A stretch of 15,845 nucleotides of DNA from JAAXXJ01 sp964412455 (GTDB taxonomy: Bacteria; Nitrospirota; UBA9217), in contig CAYPOT010000086.1 in assembly GCA_964412455.1 (NCBI GenBank), positions 1 through 15,845 on the forward strand. The letters are read 5' to 3'. The position numbers and the translations under genes are program-made. The notes under the pieces are model-generated. The model was not told where the DNA came from. It searched no databases and worked only from the letters and a program-made list of their open reading frames with translations. Positions 1 to 8,013 of the stretch are shown one piece after another (the stretch's first letter is position 1; every line of letters begins with the position of its first letter).

Positions 1-11
1 TAGTCCAACCA

Positions 12-44
12 GCTTCTTTCTGAGCACTGCATTCAGAAAGAAGC
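12..44 (+). promoter_or_regulatory. Perfect 11-bp hairpin in the leader of the lipoprotein gene
   Basis: GCTTCTTTCTG (12-22) is exactly complementary to CAGAAAGAAGC (34-44). One more A-T and one G-U pair can close into the loop. The hairpin ends 12 bases before the ATG at 57, and the purine-rich 3' arm (AGAAAGAAG) is the only Shine-Dalgarno-like stretch nearby, so folding could limit ribosome access. There is no T-tract, so it is not a good intrinsic terminator in this direction. It may be a leader structure or an mRNA-stability element. The function is inferred. Confidence 0.45.
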
Positions 45-56
45 CTAAACATTATC

Positions 57-2534
57 ATGCGCTCATCCACCTTAACAATATCGGGAATAGTGCTTGTGCT
101 CGCGGCGTTCCTTCTCTCGTCATGCAGCGGCACCGGCGATAGCGGGACCAGCGGCGCAGGAAATATCCATTTATCCGCTCTTGTCCTGCCCGAGCAGGTC
201 AGTGTCGTGGACCCGCAGGATCCCGAAGGCTCGGGCAAACCGCTCGTCAAAAAGAGCGGGGACATCCCTCCCCTTGCCATCGGCGCGGTGATCGGCGAAC
301 TGCCTGCCGCATCGGATTATGTGAACGACCGGGTCACGGTCTATGTGAACGAACGCTCGCTGGAGTCCTTCCGCTCGGTGAACGAGATCCTCTGCATGCT
401 GGGCCAGTCGCGTTACGATGTGATGCTTAACCGGGGGTACTACCGGGCCCAGGTGGACAAGAACCTCTGCAGCGGCAACCGGAGTGATGCTTCGAGCGCC
501 GGCCAGACCGCGACCGACCAGTCTTCCGGGGCATCCCGGCCGCGCTACGAGGAGTGGGTCCTTGATTCCTACCGGGCAAGCGCACAATCGCCCCATATCG
601 TCAGAATCTGGGTCCATTCCGAGTCGGATAATCCCAATGATACTCCTCAGATCATCTATGCCAAGGTGGTCATCACCGAGGGCACGGATACCGCTCCTCC
701 CTATGGGCTCTTCACGGCCAACTTCAAGGCCTACCTTCCCACTGACCTCACGACTATTATGTATAAAGGGTTCCTGAACGCCGAGCGGGATCCTGTCTAC
801 GGAAAGATCCTGCTCAAGTTCTCTACCGAGGACAAGGACAGCTTCGTGATCGAAAAAGCGACGCTGGACAAAGCCGCCGACGGCTCGGGGGGAGCCGGAA
901 GCGTGTTCAAGGCCGAAAGCTATCCCCTCACCGACCCGAAGGCCACAAGGTTCAACCTAGCCTACGACGCGACGAACTTCCTGCGTACCGAGAACACGGG
1001 AAGTTCGGTCTGTCTCGACCGCCTGAACTATGACGTCTCCACCTGGAAATACGCCCTCTACACGACCACGACCCCGAAAGGCAAACGGGTCAAGGTGAAC
1101 TCCGGTTTTCCAGTGATGGTCGGCAACACGTACGGCTGGATCGGCTACTGGGGCTCCTGGTTCCCTGCCGGCATGACTGTGAATAACGGCGATACGGTGT
1201 ATAAGCACGATTATGCAACCAATGTGGATACGCCTTTCACGGTCATCAGGCCCGGGGGAAAGCTGAAGAAGCACACTAAGAATCTCTCCACGCTCGGCGG
1301 GATCAAAAGCATTCCGCTCGTCTGGTGGGACAACCTCGGCAACGTGTACCTGGTCGCCTGGGACAGTCTCACGAAGTCGTTTTACACGCTCGCACAACAG
1401 AACAGCAGCGGAGCTTGGCAGACGATCACTCCGACGATGTTCCCGCTGAACGCACTTCCCTGGGTAGAAATGGGCTTCTGGTCTCAGTCGCTCGGCGGCA
1501 TGGCGCTGGTCAAGTTCCCTCCGCCGCTCAACTATGGAGATCCGGCAACAGCGGCGAATTGCGGACACAACGCTGTCAGCGGCACCTATGACTGTTCCCT
1601 GGTAGCCACGGCTTTGAACGATTCCATCCCTGTGGTCTTCTATTCAGAGAACATTATCTATCCGACCGATACGGTTCCTGCCGCGCTTGCCTGTTTTGAG
1701 AACTGTCCCCTCGCAACGGCGCTCACCACGTCAATGCCCTATCGGCTCGATGTTGTAAGCTATCAAAGCGGCACGAGTCCGGCGCTCGCCAGCTATGCCT
1801 CCTACTCCTTCAGCACCACGACCATGCGGTTGACCGACGCCCTTACGGCTGCTGCAATCGCTACCACGACAACGGATACGGCTTATCGGAACGGCATTAC
1901 CGGAGGTCCGCTCATCGATCCGGCAGACCTGAACCTCCTCGCCTGCGACTGGGACGCCAATTCTACGTGCGCCGGAAAAGCCTGGACCGCGCTGCCGGTC
2001 TTCTATACTTGGGAGACCGGACCGAACGAATGGAACCAGTTCACCGGGTTGAAAGACGCGAGCGGTAACCCGGTCAGGTTCGATCCGCCTCTGCAGGTGC
2101 AATATGTACACAGCCAACCGTCGACGACCGCGCCGGACTTCAAGTACAACGGTACGACCTTCTTCCTTGAGTACGCCGGATTCGGCGACCTGCAGGGCAT
2201 CCCGGGAAAGTGCGTGGACATCGACAAGGGTGAGGATGCGGACTGCAACGACGGAGCGACCAACAAGGCCATCCGGTGGGTTCCTGAGTTCAATATACCC
2301 TCTACCAACGCTATCGGCAACCTGACGGAGGTCACCAATGTCAGTACGGGAACGAAGTATTTCGTTAAAGCACTCGAGCAGGAAGAGCGCATGAAGGATG
2401 CCATCGGGGGCTGCGTGGGCCTGGTGACCGTGGCGTACACGCTCCCCAGCATGAGTTCCTGGATCAATCCCCTGATCGGTCCGGAACCTTATGTCCCGGC
2501 CGCGCCTGCTGTTGTGGGCGGTGTGGTCCAGTAG
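57..2534 (+). CDS. Large secreted lipoprotein of unknown function (825 aa)
   Basis: The protein begins with a lipoprotein signal peptide: one Arg at position 2, a hydrophobic core at residues 6-20 and the lipobox L20-S21-S22-C23. Cys23 should be lipidated. Ser, not Asp, at +2 suggests sorting to the outer membrane in a Gram-negative cell. The mature part is about 800 residues, rich in Ser, Thr, Tyr, Trp and Gly, with scattered Cys (for example around LACDWDANSTC and a Cys/Asp-rich DIDKGEDADCND stretch that might bind a divalent cation). It has no further membrane segment. This composition suits a beta-rich surface or periplasmic protein. I recognise no family or catalytic motif. It stands alone: the next gene has its own promoter and a strong terminator follows the stop. 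The ATG at 57 is chosen because it gives the intact signal peptide, although no strong ribosome-binding site precedes it. Coding is confident; function is unknown. Confidence 0.88.
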   Translation: MRSSTLTISGIVLVLAAFLLSSCSGTGDSGTSGAGNIHLSALVLPEQVSVVDPQDPEGSGKPLVKKSGDIPPLAIGAVIGELPAASDYVNDRVTVYVNERSLESFRSVNEILCMLGQSRYDVMLNRGYYRAQVDKNLCSGNRSDASSAGQTATDQSSGASRPRYEEWVLDSYRASAQSPHIVRIWVHSESDNPNDTPQIIYAKVVITEGTDTAPPYGLFTANFKAYLPTDLTTIMYKGFLNAERDPVYGKILLKFSTEDKDSFVIEKATLDKAADGSGGAGSVFKAESYPLTDPKATRFNLAYDATNFLRTENTGSSVCLDRLNYDVSTWKYALYTTTTPKGKRVKVNSGFPVMVGNTYGWIGYWGSWFPAGMTVNNGDTVYKHDYATNVDTPFTVIRPGGKLKKHTKNLSTLGGIKSIPLVWWDNLGNVYLVAWDSLTKSFYTLAQQNSSGAWQTITPTMFPLNALPWVEMGFWSQSLGGMALVKFPPPLNYGDPATAANCGHNAVSGTYDCSLVATALNDSIPVVFYSENIIYPTDTVPAALACFENCPLATALTTSMPYRLDVVSYQSGTSPALASYASYSFSTTTMRLTDALTAAAIATTTTDTAYRNGITGGPLIDPADLNLLACDWDANSTCAGKAWTALPVFYTWETGPNEWNQFTGLKDASGNPVRFDPPLQVQYVHSQPSTTAPDFKYNGTTFFLEYAGFGDLQGIPGKCVDIDKGEDADCNDGATNKAIRWVPEFNIPSTNAIGNLTEVTNVSTGTKYFVKALEQEERMKDAIGGCVGLVTVAYTLPSMSSWINPLIGPEPYVPAAPAVVGGVVQ

Positions 2535-2560
2535 CGTTCGGCCGAATAATGCTTCCAGCA

Positions 2561-2586
2561 GGCGGGGCCTCTGCCCCGCCTTTTTT
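2561..2586 (+). terminator. Rho-independent terminator of the lipoprotein gene
   Basis: A perfect 8-bp G/C stem, GGCGGGGC (2561-2568) with GCCCCGCC (2573-2580) and loop CTCT, is followed immediately by six T (2581-2586). It starts 26 bases after the lipoprotein stop codon. This is a textbook intrinsic terminator on the plus strand. Confidence 0.92.
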
Positions 2587-2709
2587 CATGTCCAGTGGTC
2601 TGATCCGCCGAGCAGAATCCGAACGAAATTCGCACCTACCATACCGTACAACGAACTCAACATATTGATTTATAAAGAAATGTAATTATTGTTATTACTA
2701 TATTAATTG

Positions 2710-2738
2710 TTGACAAACGCCCATTCTTACGCTATATT
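2710..2738 (+). promoter_or_regulatory. Sigma70-type promoter of the TPR-protein gene
   Basis: TTGACA (2710-2715) is an exact -35 consensus. It is separated by 17 bp from TATATT (2733-2738), which matches five of six positions of the -10 consensus. The upstream 2640-2709 stretch is A/T-rich, like an UP element. Transcription would start near 2745, leaving a leader of about 110 bases before the ATG at 2854. I see no obvious riboswitch fold in that leader. Confidence 0.78.
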
Positions 2739-2853
2739 CATGTCCAGTTAGTCCGGCAATCCACCAGCAGGTTCCAGACGTTTCCGCCTCTCATTGCAAT
2801 GGACTCAGTATCTATCCAGGGGAAGATATAATCTCAATAGTTGGAGGTCGCAC

Positions 2854-3561
2854 ATGCAGCAGTCTTACTTTGCAATCATCATGGTAGTCGGTCTTATCCT
2901 TGCCGGTCAGACGCCCGCCCTTTCCGCCGAGCAGCAGGCCTGCTCCCGGGACGACAAGTCCTGCCGGGAGTTCACGAAGCTCGCCGAGGCAGAACAGTAT
3001 GACAAGATCATTGAAGCGATCGATGGGAAAACAACCTATTCCGATGCGTCCCGAAGCATCATCGGCCAGGCATATCTCATGATGGCCGGACAGGAGACCA
3101 ACACCCCCGATCAGGAGGAGCAGTTTTGCAGGAAGGCGCTCGAATACGGTTCAACCTCGGCCTATATGGGGCTCTACTTCATCTACGCCTCGAAGGACAC
3201 CGAAGCTGCTCTCGGGTTCCTGAAACAGTACATAGTATCGAAGCCCAGGGATTCCGTCCCCTACGTGATCCTGGGCGACGCGGAGTTGGAGAAGAAGAAC
3301 TATCAGGCCGCCGATGCTTATTTGCGGGAGGCAAAGAAGGTTGCCCACGGCCACTCTGCGAACCTTGAATGGCTTTCCTTCCAGGCCGGTTATCTCACGG
3401 GCGATTATACCTATGCAGGCGCCACGTTGGAAAGCCTTATGAAAAATGTTGCTTATGAAAAGGAGCTCCGGGCCCTCGCCTCGGACCCGCGTTTTTCGGG
3501 CATGGAAAAACGGCCCGAATTCAAGCAATACGCATACCTTCTCAAGGGTGCTGCCCGATGA
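2854..3561 (+). CDS. Secreted TPR-like repeat protein (235 aa)
   Basis: The start at 2854 is preceded by a perfect GGAGG (2843-2847) six bases away. An in-frame ATG at 2794 lacks a ribosome-binding site and would add 20 residues. From 2854 the protein has a hydrophobic segment (residues 6-18) and a likely signal-peptidase I site after A22-L-S-A25. Its n-region has no Lys or Arg, which is unusual for an exported protein and is the one argument for the longer start. The mature part (about 210 aa) is almost wholly helical. Residues ~75-180 hold two or three degenerate tetratricopeptide/Sel1-like helical pairs (YILG-type and ADAYLREA-type helices), so it probably acts as a periplasmic protein-protein adaptor. 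The gene is monocistronic between its own promoter and a terminator-like hairpin. No partner is evident. The TPR call rests on pattern, not on a search. Confidence 0.8.
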   Translation: MQQSYFAIIMVVGLILAGQTPALSAEQQACSRDDKSCREFTKLAEAEQYDKIIEAIDGKTTYSDASRSIIGQAYLMMAGQETNTPDQEEQFCRKALEYGSTSAYMGLYFIYASKDTEAALGFLKQYIVSKPRDSVPYVILGDAELEKKNYQAADAYLREAKKVAHGHSANLEWLSFQAGYLTGDYTYAGATLESLMKNVAYEKELRALASDPRFSGMEKRPEFKQYAYLLKGAAR

Positions 3562-3654
3562 CCTTGTCATAGGGTAGTACGACACACAGGAACATCACGA
3601 GAAGTTCTCAACGTTTGCAGTAATCAGACAGCACATCCGGCTGATCATAGCAAA

Positions 3655-3686
3655 GGCCCCCTTTCGATGCTACCTGAAAGGGGGTC
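3655..3686 (+). terminator. Probable terminator of the TPR-protein gene
   Basis: CCCCCTTTC (3657-3665) pairs perfectly with GAAAGGGGG (3676-3684) across a 10-base loop. The stem extends by one G-U and one G-C pair to 3655/3686. The following tract is T-rich but interrupted (TTAATGTTTTCTCT). It lies 94 bases past the stop codon, so it may be a terminator or simply an mRNA 3' stabilising hairpin. It could also stop convergent transcripts coming from the PH-domain gene. Confidence 0.6.
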
Positions 3687-3699
3687 TTAATGTTTTCTC

Positions 3700-3895
3700 T
3701 CCTGATCTCACGCCAGCCATACACCATATCGACATCATGAAGTCAGCGGACAGCGTTCGGTGAACCGGCAGGAGTCAAGACGGAATTTGTCAAAACGAAA
3801 TTAATCGGCCTGACATCATTTCAGAATTGGTCAAGGATGTCAGTGAGCGGCAAGGGGTAAATCGAAACGCAGATGGGTTCCTGGATCAGCGTCAA
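3700..3895. other. Intergenic spacer between convergent genes, nothing recognised
   Basis: Together with the hairpin before it, this makes 334 bases (3562-3895) between the TPR gene and the end of the oppositely oriented PH-domain gene. I find no ORF with a ribosome-binding site, no tRNA-like fold and no repeat here. Confidence 0.5.
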
Positions 3896-4561
3896 CTACC
3901 GGTCGCGTATATCATCAAGTCTTCTCTCCCCCTGGATCAGGAGTTCCAGATAATCCTGAATCGGTTCGGGCGGCGCCTGCCCGTCGTTCGAGACCGGTAG
4001 CCGGCTGCGGATCAGCTGGTGGACACGCTCAGCCTCCCGGACCCCCAGGAACCTTGTCAGGGGCGACGGTCCGAGGCCGCTCCCGGGGATGCTCGCTTTG
4101 CGAAAAAAGAATATATCACCGGTCCCGCCGGAGCGCTGGTTCAGGATCGGGGTCTCAATGGCTTCATAGCGGGCAGTCTTTACCATAACCCCGAACATGT
4201 CCTTCCGAACCATGAGCAATCGCCTTCCGGTCACCGCATAGGCAGTCCTGCCCGCATAGTAATATGCCGCGAACGGCTGCAAGATAAGGACGAGACCGAA
4301 CAGTAAAATCGCGAAAGGTATGGCCTCTGCAAAATGGATATCGCTCTGGCTGTAAGATAAAGCTTCTGAGGTATTTGGCGAGAAGGGCGTGAAATACTGC
4401 CGAAGGGGGGTAAGGAAAAGAAGGAGGACAACGGCCAGCCCGGTCACGGCGAGCCCGATCCGCGCCCTTGCCATGCGAAGCGGGTCAGGACGGCCGGCCC
4501 AGAGCAGTTCCTCTCGTGACTCAAGCCAGGGATAGAGCGTATCTTGTGGAAAAGGCTTCAT
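3896..4561 (-). CDS. Two-TM bacterial PH-domain-like membrane protein (221 aa)
   Basis: The start at 4561 (MKPFPQ) is preceded by AGGA about eight bases upstream. An in-frame ATG at 4621 would add a charged, unlikely 20-residue extension. Residues 1-30 are soluble and carry EELLWAGRPDP, a motif typical of bacterial PH (bPH2/YdbS-type) proteins. Two membrane helices follow (about 35-53 and 80-102), separated by a ~25-residue loop. After the second helix comes a short beta-rich domain (about 103-190) with the YAVTGRRLLMV strand, a TGDIFFF strand and the closing FLGVREAERVHQLI helix, which is the usual ending of this fold. The C-terminal ~30 residues are charged. Proteins of this class are membrane anchored and mostly uncharacterised. 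It lies 227 bp after the response-regulator gene on the same strand, so co-transcription is possible but not shown. Family assignment is from motif memory. Confidence 0.75.
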   Translation of the reverse strand: MKPFPQDTLYPWLESREELLWAGRPDPLRMARARIGLAVTGLAVVLLLFLTPLRQYFTPFSPNTSEALSYSQSDIHFAEAIPFAILLFGLVLILQPFAAYYYAGRTAYAVTGRRLLMVRKDMFGVMVKTARYEAIETPILNQRSGGTGDIFFFRKASIPGSGLGPSPLTRFLGVREAERVHQLIRSRLPVSNDGQAPPEPIQDYLELLIQGERRLDDIRDR

Positions 4562-4662
4562 GGTGTATCCTGTCTGTCTCGTCTTGCCGGGCTCCCGCCT
4601 GCGAAGACCACTTTGATGCAAAAGATTACAGGATTTCCGCCAAGAACGGAATCGCCCGGGCA

Positions 4663-4680
4663 GGGTATTTTCAGGGTATG
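4663..4680. repeat. 18-bp direct repeat, copy 1
   Basis: GGGTATTTTCAGGGTATG occurs here and identically at 5461-5478, in the same orientation. This copy sits between the response-regulator gene and the PH-domain gene, about 100 bp before the latter's start. See the second copy for interpretation. Confidence 0.8.
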
Positions 4681-4730
4681 TGATAATGCGGATAATAACG
4701 AGGGGGAAAAGACTAATCAGGGGGCAGGGG

Positions 4731-4789
4731 TCTGCTGTCTACCGTCTACTGTTTACTGTCTACTGTCATCCGCGGTCTGCTGTCTGTCC
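4731..4789. repeat. Degenerate heptamer tandem array, consensus TCTACTG
   Basis: Six consecutive 7-base units run from 4731 to 4772 (TCTGCTG, TCTACCG, TCTACTG, TTTACTG, TCTACTG, TCATCCG). After a 3-base interruption two more units follow (4776-4789). The array ends exactly at the stop codon of the response-regulator gene. It resembles the short tandemly repeated heptamers described in cyanobacteria and seen as noise-like tracts in many environmental genomes. Likely origin is slippage. A function as a transcript 3' end is possible but unproven. Confidence 0.75.
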
Positions 4790-5412
4790 TAAATGATCCC
4801 CTTCCTCCTGGCGGCGATCAGCGCCTCCGGCCGGTCCTTGGCGTGAAGCTTTTCATAGATGTTCTTGATATGGGTATGGACGGTATGCGGGCTGATGCCG
4901 AGCTTTGTGGCTATGTCCTTGTAGGTCAGACCGTTCTCGATCTCCTTGACGATCTCTGTTTCCCGGTGGCTCAGGAGGTATTGTTCATCGACCCCTTCAT
5001 CCTGAAACTCGCGGATCACCTTGCGGGCGATCTTGGGGCTCATGGGCGATCCACCCTTGGCAAGGGTGCGCAGAGCCTCGATCAGTTCCCGCGGCGTGCT
5101 GCCCTTCAGGATATATCCCGAAGCCCCTGCTTTGATGGCCGAAAAGACGGTCTCCCGGTCGTCGAACACCGTGTGGGCCATGATCTCGAGGTCCGGCATC
5201 AGGTCCGTGACCTTCTTGATAAGTTCGATGCCCGACATGCCGGGGAGGCCGATATCGGTCAGTAAGATCTCGGGACGGGCCTTCCTGATGCCCTGCAGGG
5301 CCTCCTCGGCCGAGCCATAGACACTGACCACGGAGATCCCTGTCTCCCCGCTCAGAAGCAGCTTGAGGTTTTCTCGCAGCAGGACATCATCTTCCACAAT
5401 TGAAATTTTCAT
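4789..5412 (-). CDS. NarL/FixJ-family response regulator
   Basis: This is a complete 207-aa two-domain regulator. The receiver domain (about 1-120) has the acidic pocket E7-D8-D9, phospho-acceptor D53 in LLTDIGLPG, switch T81 and K103. The LuxR/GerE helix-turn-helix (about 143-207) contains LSHRETEIVKEIENGLTYKDIA followed by the recognition helix SPHTVHTHIKNIYEKL. It should be phosphorylated by the sensor kinase encoded 56 bp upstream on the same strand and then bind DNA as a dimer to activate or repress promoters. The ribosome-binding site is weak (no clear GGAG before the ATG at 5412), so translation may be coupled loosely to the kinase gene. All catalytic residues are present. Targets are unknown. 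The spacing and the 18-bp repeats nearby make autoregulation worth considering. Confidence 0.95.
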   Translation of the reverse strand: MKISIVEDDVLLRENLKLLLSGETGISVVSVYGSAEEALQGIRKARPEILLTDIGLPGMSGIELIKKVTDLMPDLEIMAHTVFDDRETVFSAIKAGASGYILKGSTPRELIEALRTLAKGGSPMSPKIARKVIREFQDEGVDEQYLLSHRETEIVKEIENGLTYKDIATKLGISPHTVHTHIKNIYEKLHAKDRPEALIAARRKGII

Positions 5413-5460
5413 GATCAGGACTCTAACACACCTTGCCAGGGAAAATCCAGCGTTTCGGTG

Positions 5461-5478
5461 GGGTATTTTCAGGGTATG
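5461..5478. repeat. 18-bp direct repeat, copy 2, spanning the sensor-kinase stop codon
   Basis: This is the second exact copy of GGGTATTTTCAGGGTATG. On the minus strand it encodes the last residues (PIP) and the TGA stop (5469-5471) of the kinase, so it extends from the coding sequence into the 56-bp spacer before the regulator gene. Next to it, GGGAAAATCC (5440-5449) forms an imperfect inverted partner of its TATTTTC core. The two copies bracket the response-regulator gene 798 bp apart, suggesting a dispersed repeat or shared binding site. Confidence 0.8.
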
Positions 5479-7907
5479 GGCAGTTCGAGATGGACCCGGG
5501 TCCCGTTGTCCGAGGTGACCGCGAGGGACCCGCCCATGTCCTCGGCGCGGCTCTTCATGTTCGGGAGGCCCCGCCCGCTAACCCGCCTGCCGTCCAGCCC
5601 GATGCCGTTGTCCCGGATATCGAGGATCACCCTCCCCCCCTCGATGGTAAAGGAAACGTCTACCGCCGATGCCTTCGCGTGCTTGATGACGTTCGCCAGG
5701 GACTCCTTGTAGATCCGGAACAGGTTCATGCTGACCATGCTGCCGGGGTTGTCGTTCCGCTCATCGATGATGCGGGTTTCGATGGAGAGTCGGACGCCAT
5801 GAGGCTCAATGATGGTGTTCCCCAGATACCGGAGTTCGGCGGCGATGGCCTGCCAACTCAGCTCCCTGGCGTCGAGGCTTTGAATGAACGAACGGATCTC
5901 CGAGAGGCTCTCACGGGAAAGATCGGAGATCGTGGCCAGGGAATTCCTGACCGCCTGGAGATCATCATTATTCCGTGCCAGCTCGGCCAGCAGGTTGATG
6001 TTCGTCGTCAGTCCGCCGATGCCGTCATGAAGGTCCTTCAGAAGTTTTTCCTTTTCCTTCTGGTGCCGTTCTTCTTCCGCGATCCTCTGCTGATAGTGCC
6101 GCACATTTTCCTCGTAGAGCTTGGCTTTGTCCTGCTCGGCCTGCTTCAGGTCCGTGATGTCCACGAGGGTCGTGATGAGGGCCGGTTCTCCCTGCAGCTC
6201 GATGGCGGCCGACGTTGACAGCGCCCACCGCTCCATCCCCTCCCTGGTAACGAACTTGAACTCGTTCTGAGGAGATATCTGCTGTCCCTGCACGATGGCG
6301 AGTCCGCGCTCTCGCGTCGCGCTCCGGTGCTCCGGATGAATGATCGCCCAGGGGTTCATGGTAAGCAGCTCATCGATGCTGTACCCGCATATACGGGCGC
6401 CGGCCTTGTTGGTATAGAGGATCCGTTCGGAGCGGATGATGAAGATGCCGGCGGTCGTCGTTTCCGCCAGGATGCGAAAGATGTTCTCGCTCTCCCGGAG
6501 GTTTGCCCGGGCCTTTCCGGCCTCTTCGAACAGACGGGCGTTCTCGATGGCCACCGCGGCATGGCCGGCGAGCGTCTGGAGCACGTCGATGTCGCTCTGG
6601 AGGAACGGGTCCCCGTTCTGCCGCTGCCCGAGGGTCAGCACGCCCAGCATTTGCCCCTTGGAGCTCAGCGGGAGGATAAGCTCCGCCCGCATCCTTCCGA
6701 TCGTCTCCACGAGACCGTGCGCTTCCGGTGCGCCGAGCGTAAGTTCCTCGCCGATGATCGGCTGCCCGGTGCTCCGGAGGCGCGCAATGACATTGTGCGG
6801 AAGTACGCAGCCGTCAAGCGTATCCGTATTGACCTCGGCGCAGTGGCGGGTGGAATAGACATCGTTCGGCCCCAGCAGGTACAGGAGAGCGTCCTTGACC
6901 CCCAGTCCGCCTCGGACGCTTTCGACGATATACCGCAGGAGTTCGTCGCGGTGCAGGATGGTGATCATGGCGTTGGCCGATTCCTTCAGCATTTTTTGGT
7001 ACTGGTACCGGCCGCCCAGGACCAGGTCGTTGACCCAGTTCTGCACGTTCCTGCTGAGCGGCGTGGCAAAGAAGATGACCCCGAGGAGCGGGACCGAGAT
7101 GAAGATGGAAGCAACGGCGCCCGCTGCCGGCTCCAGCATCTTGAAGAGCTCGAACTGCAGCGCGGAAATGAAGAACGACAGGAGCAGGATGTTTACCGTG
7201 CGGGAGAAGATGATACGGATGTCGAAGAGACGGTGCCGGGTGATCGCGTAAAAGATCATCAAGACCCAGGGGAAGCTGGTGTAGGCGCTCAACGACGGCT
7301 CAAGCCCGTGTCCGGTGAAGAATTGCAGAAAACCACTGATGACGGCTCCGCCGGTCCCGAAGATGATCGTGCCATAGAGGTAATAGTTGAGCTGGGAGCG
7401 CCGGTACCCGGTGACCTGCCGCCTCAGCCGGACGATCTCATAGAGCAGCCAGAACACCATCAGGCTGCCGGCCAGGCGGAAATACATCTCAAGCGGGCCG
7501 GGGCTGTTGCGATAGGGGATCGGCATATAGCCGTCCGTGACGATCAGGTCGGTGAACAGGCTCAGGCAGAGCACGACGAACCAGAAGGGATACAGGACAA
7601 GACCCGTTATGCGGGCCTTGCGGCTCTTCTCATCCTTCAGGAACAATACGGTTTGGATGGCCGTGGGGACCGTGAACCACCCGATCCAGGTTGCCCGGGC
7701 GAAGAAGATGAAGTCCATTCCCAGGGAAACGCGGATATACATTAACGCGGAGCTCAGGGACCAGACAGCGGCGGCGAAGGCACAGGCTGCGGTGGCTTTA
7801 TTTACGGGGCTGTTGCGGGGATTCTGCCTCAGAAGCAAAAGTCCGAGAAAAAGCTCGAGCGCGGAGAGCAGCAGCAGGGGATAACCGAGGATCTGGGCAC
7901 TGTTCAT
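5469..7907 (-). CDS. 7TM-GAF-PAS sensor histidine kinase (HisKA_3/NarX-type)
   Basis: This is an 812-aa kinase starting at the ATG 7907, which has AGGGG (GGGGTGG) about seven bases upstream. A TTG start at 7949 is rejected because it lies upstream of the predicted transcription start. Domains in order: a 7TM sensor region (about 1-265) ending in the characteristic YAITRHRLFDIRIIFSR; an eighth and ninth hydrophobic stretch; GAF (about 321-460, VLTLGQ...AVAIENARLF); PAS (about 476-590, closing with DITDLKQAEQ); a short coiled coil (590-620); HisKA_3 dimerisation domain with phospho-acceptor H627 in DLHDGIGG; and HATPase_c (about 720-812) with an N-box (KESLANVIKHAKA) and G-box (DNGIGL, GRGLPNMKSRAEDMGG). 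It would autophosphorylate in response to a membrane or small-molecule signal and pass phosphate to the regulator encoded just downstream. The ligand is unknown. Confidence 0.95.
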   Translation of the reverse strand: MNSAQILGYPLLLLSALELFLGLLLLRQNPRNSPVNKATAACAFAAAVWSLSSALMYIRVSLGMDFIFFARATWIGWFTVPTAIQTVLFLKDEKSRKARITGLVLYPFWFVVLCLSLFTDLIVTDGYMPIPYRNSPGPLEMYFRLAGSLMVFWLLYEIVRLRRQVTGYRRSQLNYYLYGTIIFGTGGAVISGFLQFFTGHGLEPSLSAYTSFPWVLMIFYAITRHRLFDIRIIFSRTVNILLLSFFISALQFELFKMLEPAAGAVASIFISVPLLGVIFFATPLSRNVQNWVNDLVLGGRYQYQKMLKESANAMITILHRDELLRYIVESVRGGLGVKDALLYLLGPNDVYSTRHCAEVNTDTLDGCVLPHNVIARLRSTGQPIIGEELTLGAPEAHGLVETIGRMRAELILPLSSKGQMLGVLTLGQRQNGDPFLQSDIDVLQTLAGHAAVAIENARLFEEAGKARANLRESENIFRILAETTTAGIFIIRSERILYTNKAGARICGYSIDELLTMNPWAIIHPEHRSATRERGLAIVQGQQISPQNEFKFVTREGMERWALSTSAAIELQGEPALITTLVDITDLKQAEQDKAKLYEENVRHYQQRIAEEERHQKEKEKLLKDLHDGIGGLTTNINLLAELARNNDDLQAVRNSLATISDLSRESLSEIRSFIQSLDARELSWQAIAAELRYLGNTIIEPHGVRLSIETRIIDERNDNPGSMVSMNLFRIYKESLANVIKHAKASAVDVSFTIEGGRVILDIRDNGIGLDGRRVSGRGLPNMKSRAEDMGGSLAVTSDNGTRVHLELPIP

Positions 7908-7939
7908 TGCGGACCACCCCTTCGGGACAGGGTGATGCG

Positions 7940-7968
7940 AGTATCCCAAACAGCGCGTCCCCCGTCAA
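7940..7968 (-). promoter_or_regulatory. Sigma70-type promoter of the sensor kinase/regulator operon
   Basis: On the minus strand TTGACG (7968-7963) is followed after exactly 17 bp by GATACT (7945-7940). Transcription would begin near 7933, giving a 26-base leader with the GGGG ribosome-binding site before the ATG at 7907. This separates the two-component operon from the methyltransferase gene upstream. Confidence 0.7.
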
Positions 7969-8013
7969 GCAGGAAATGACCGCGAAGGGCGGCCCGGGGA
8001 AGCCTGATGGTCG

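Noticed and set aside
5433..6218. A 261-codon plus-strand frame opposite the kinase catalytic domain
   Set aside because: The minus strand encodes the phospho-acceptor His region and ATPase boxes in this stretch.
6327..7745. A 472-codon open frame on the plus strand, opposite the sensor kinase
   Set aside because: It is antisense to a gene with complete kinase domains. Its product is rich in Asp, Glu, Arg and Pro in the way typical of GC-rich shadow frames, with no recognisable motif and no ribosome-binding site.
7908..7949. Upstream TTG start giving the sensor kinase 14 extra residues
   Set aside because: It falls within or upstream of the predicted promoter and start point, while the ATG at 7907 has a ribosome-binding site and begins just before the first membrane helix.
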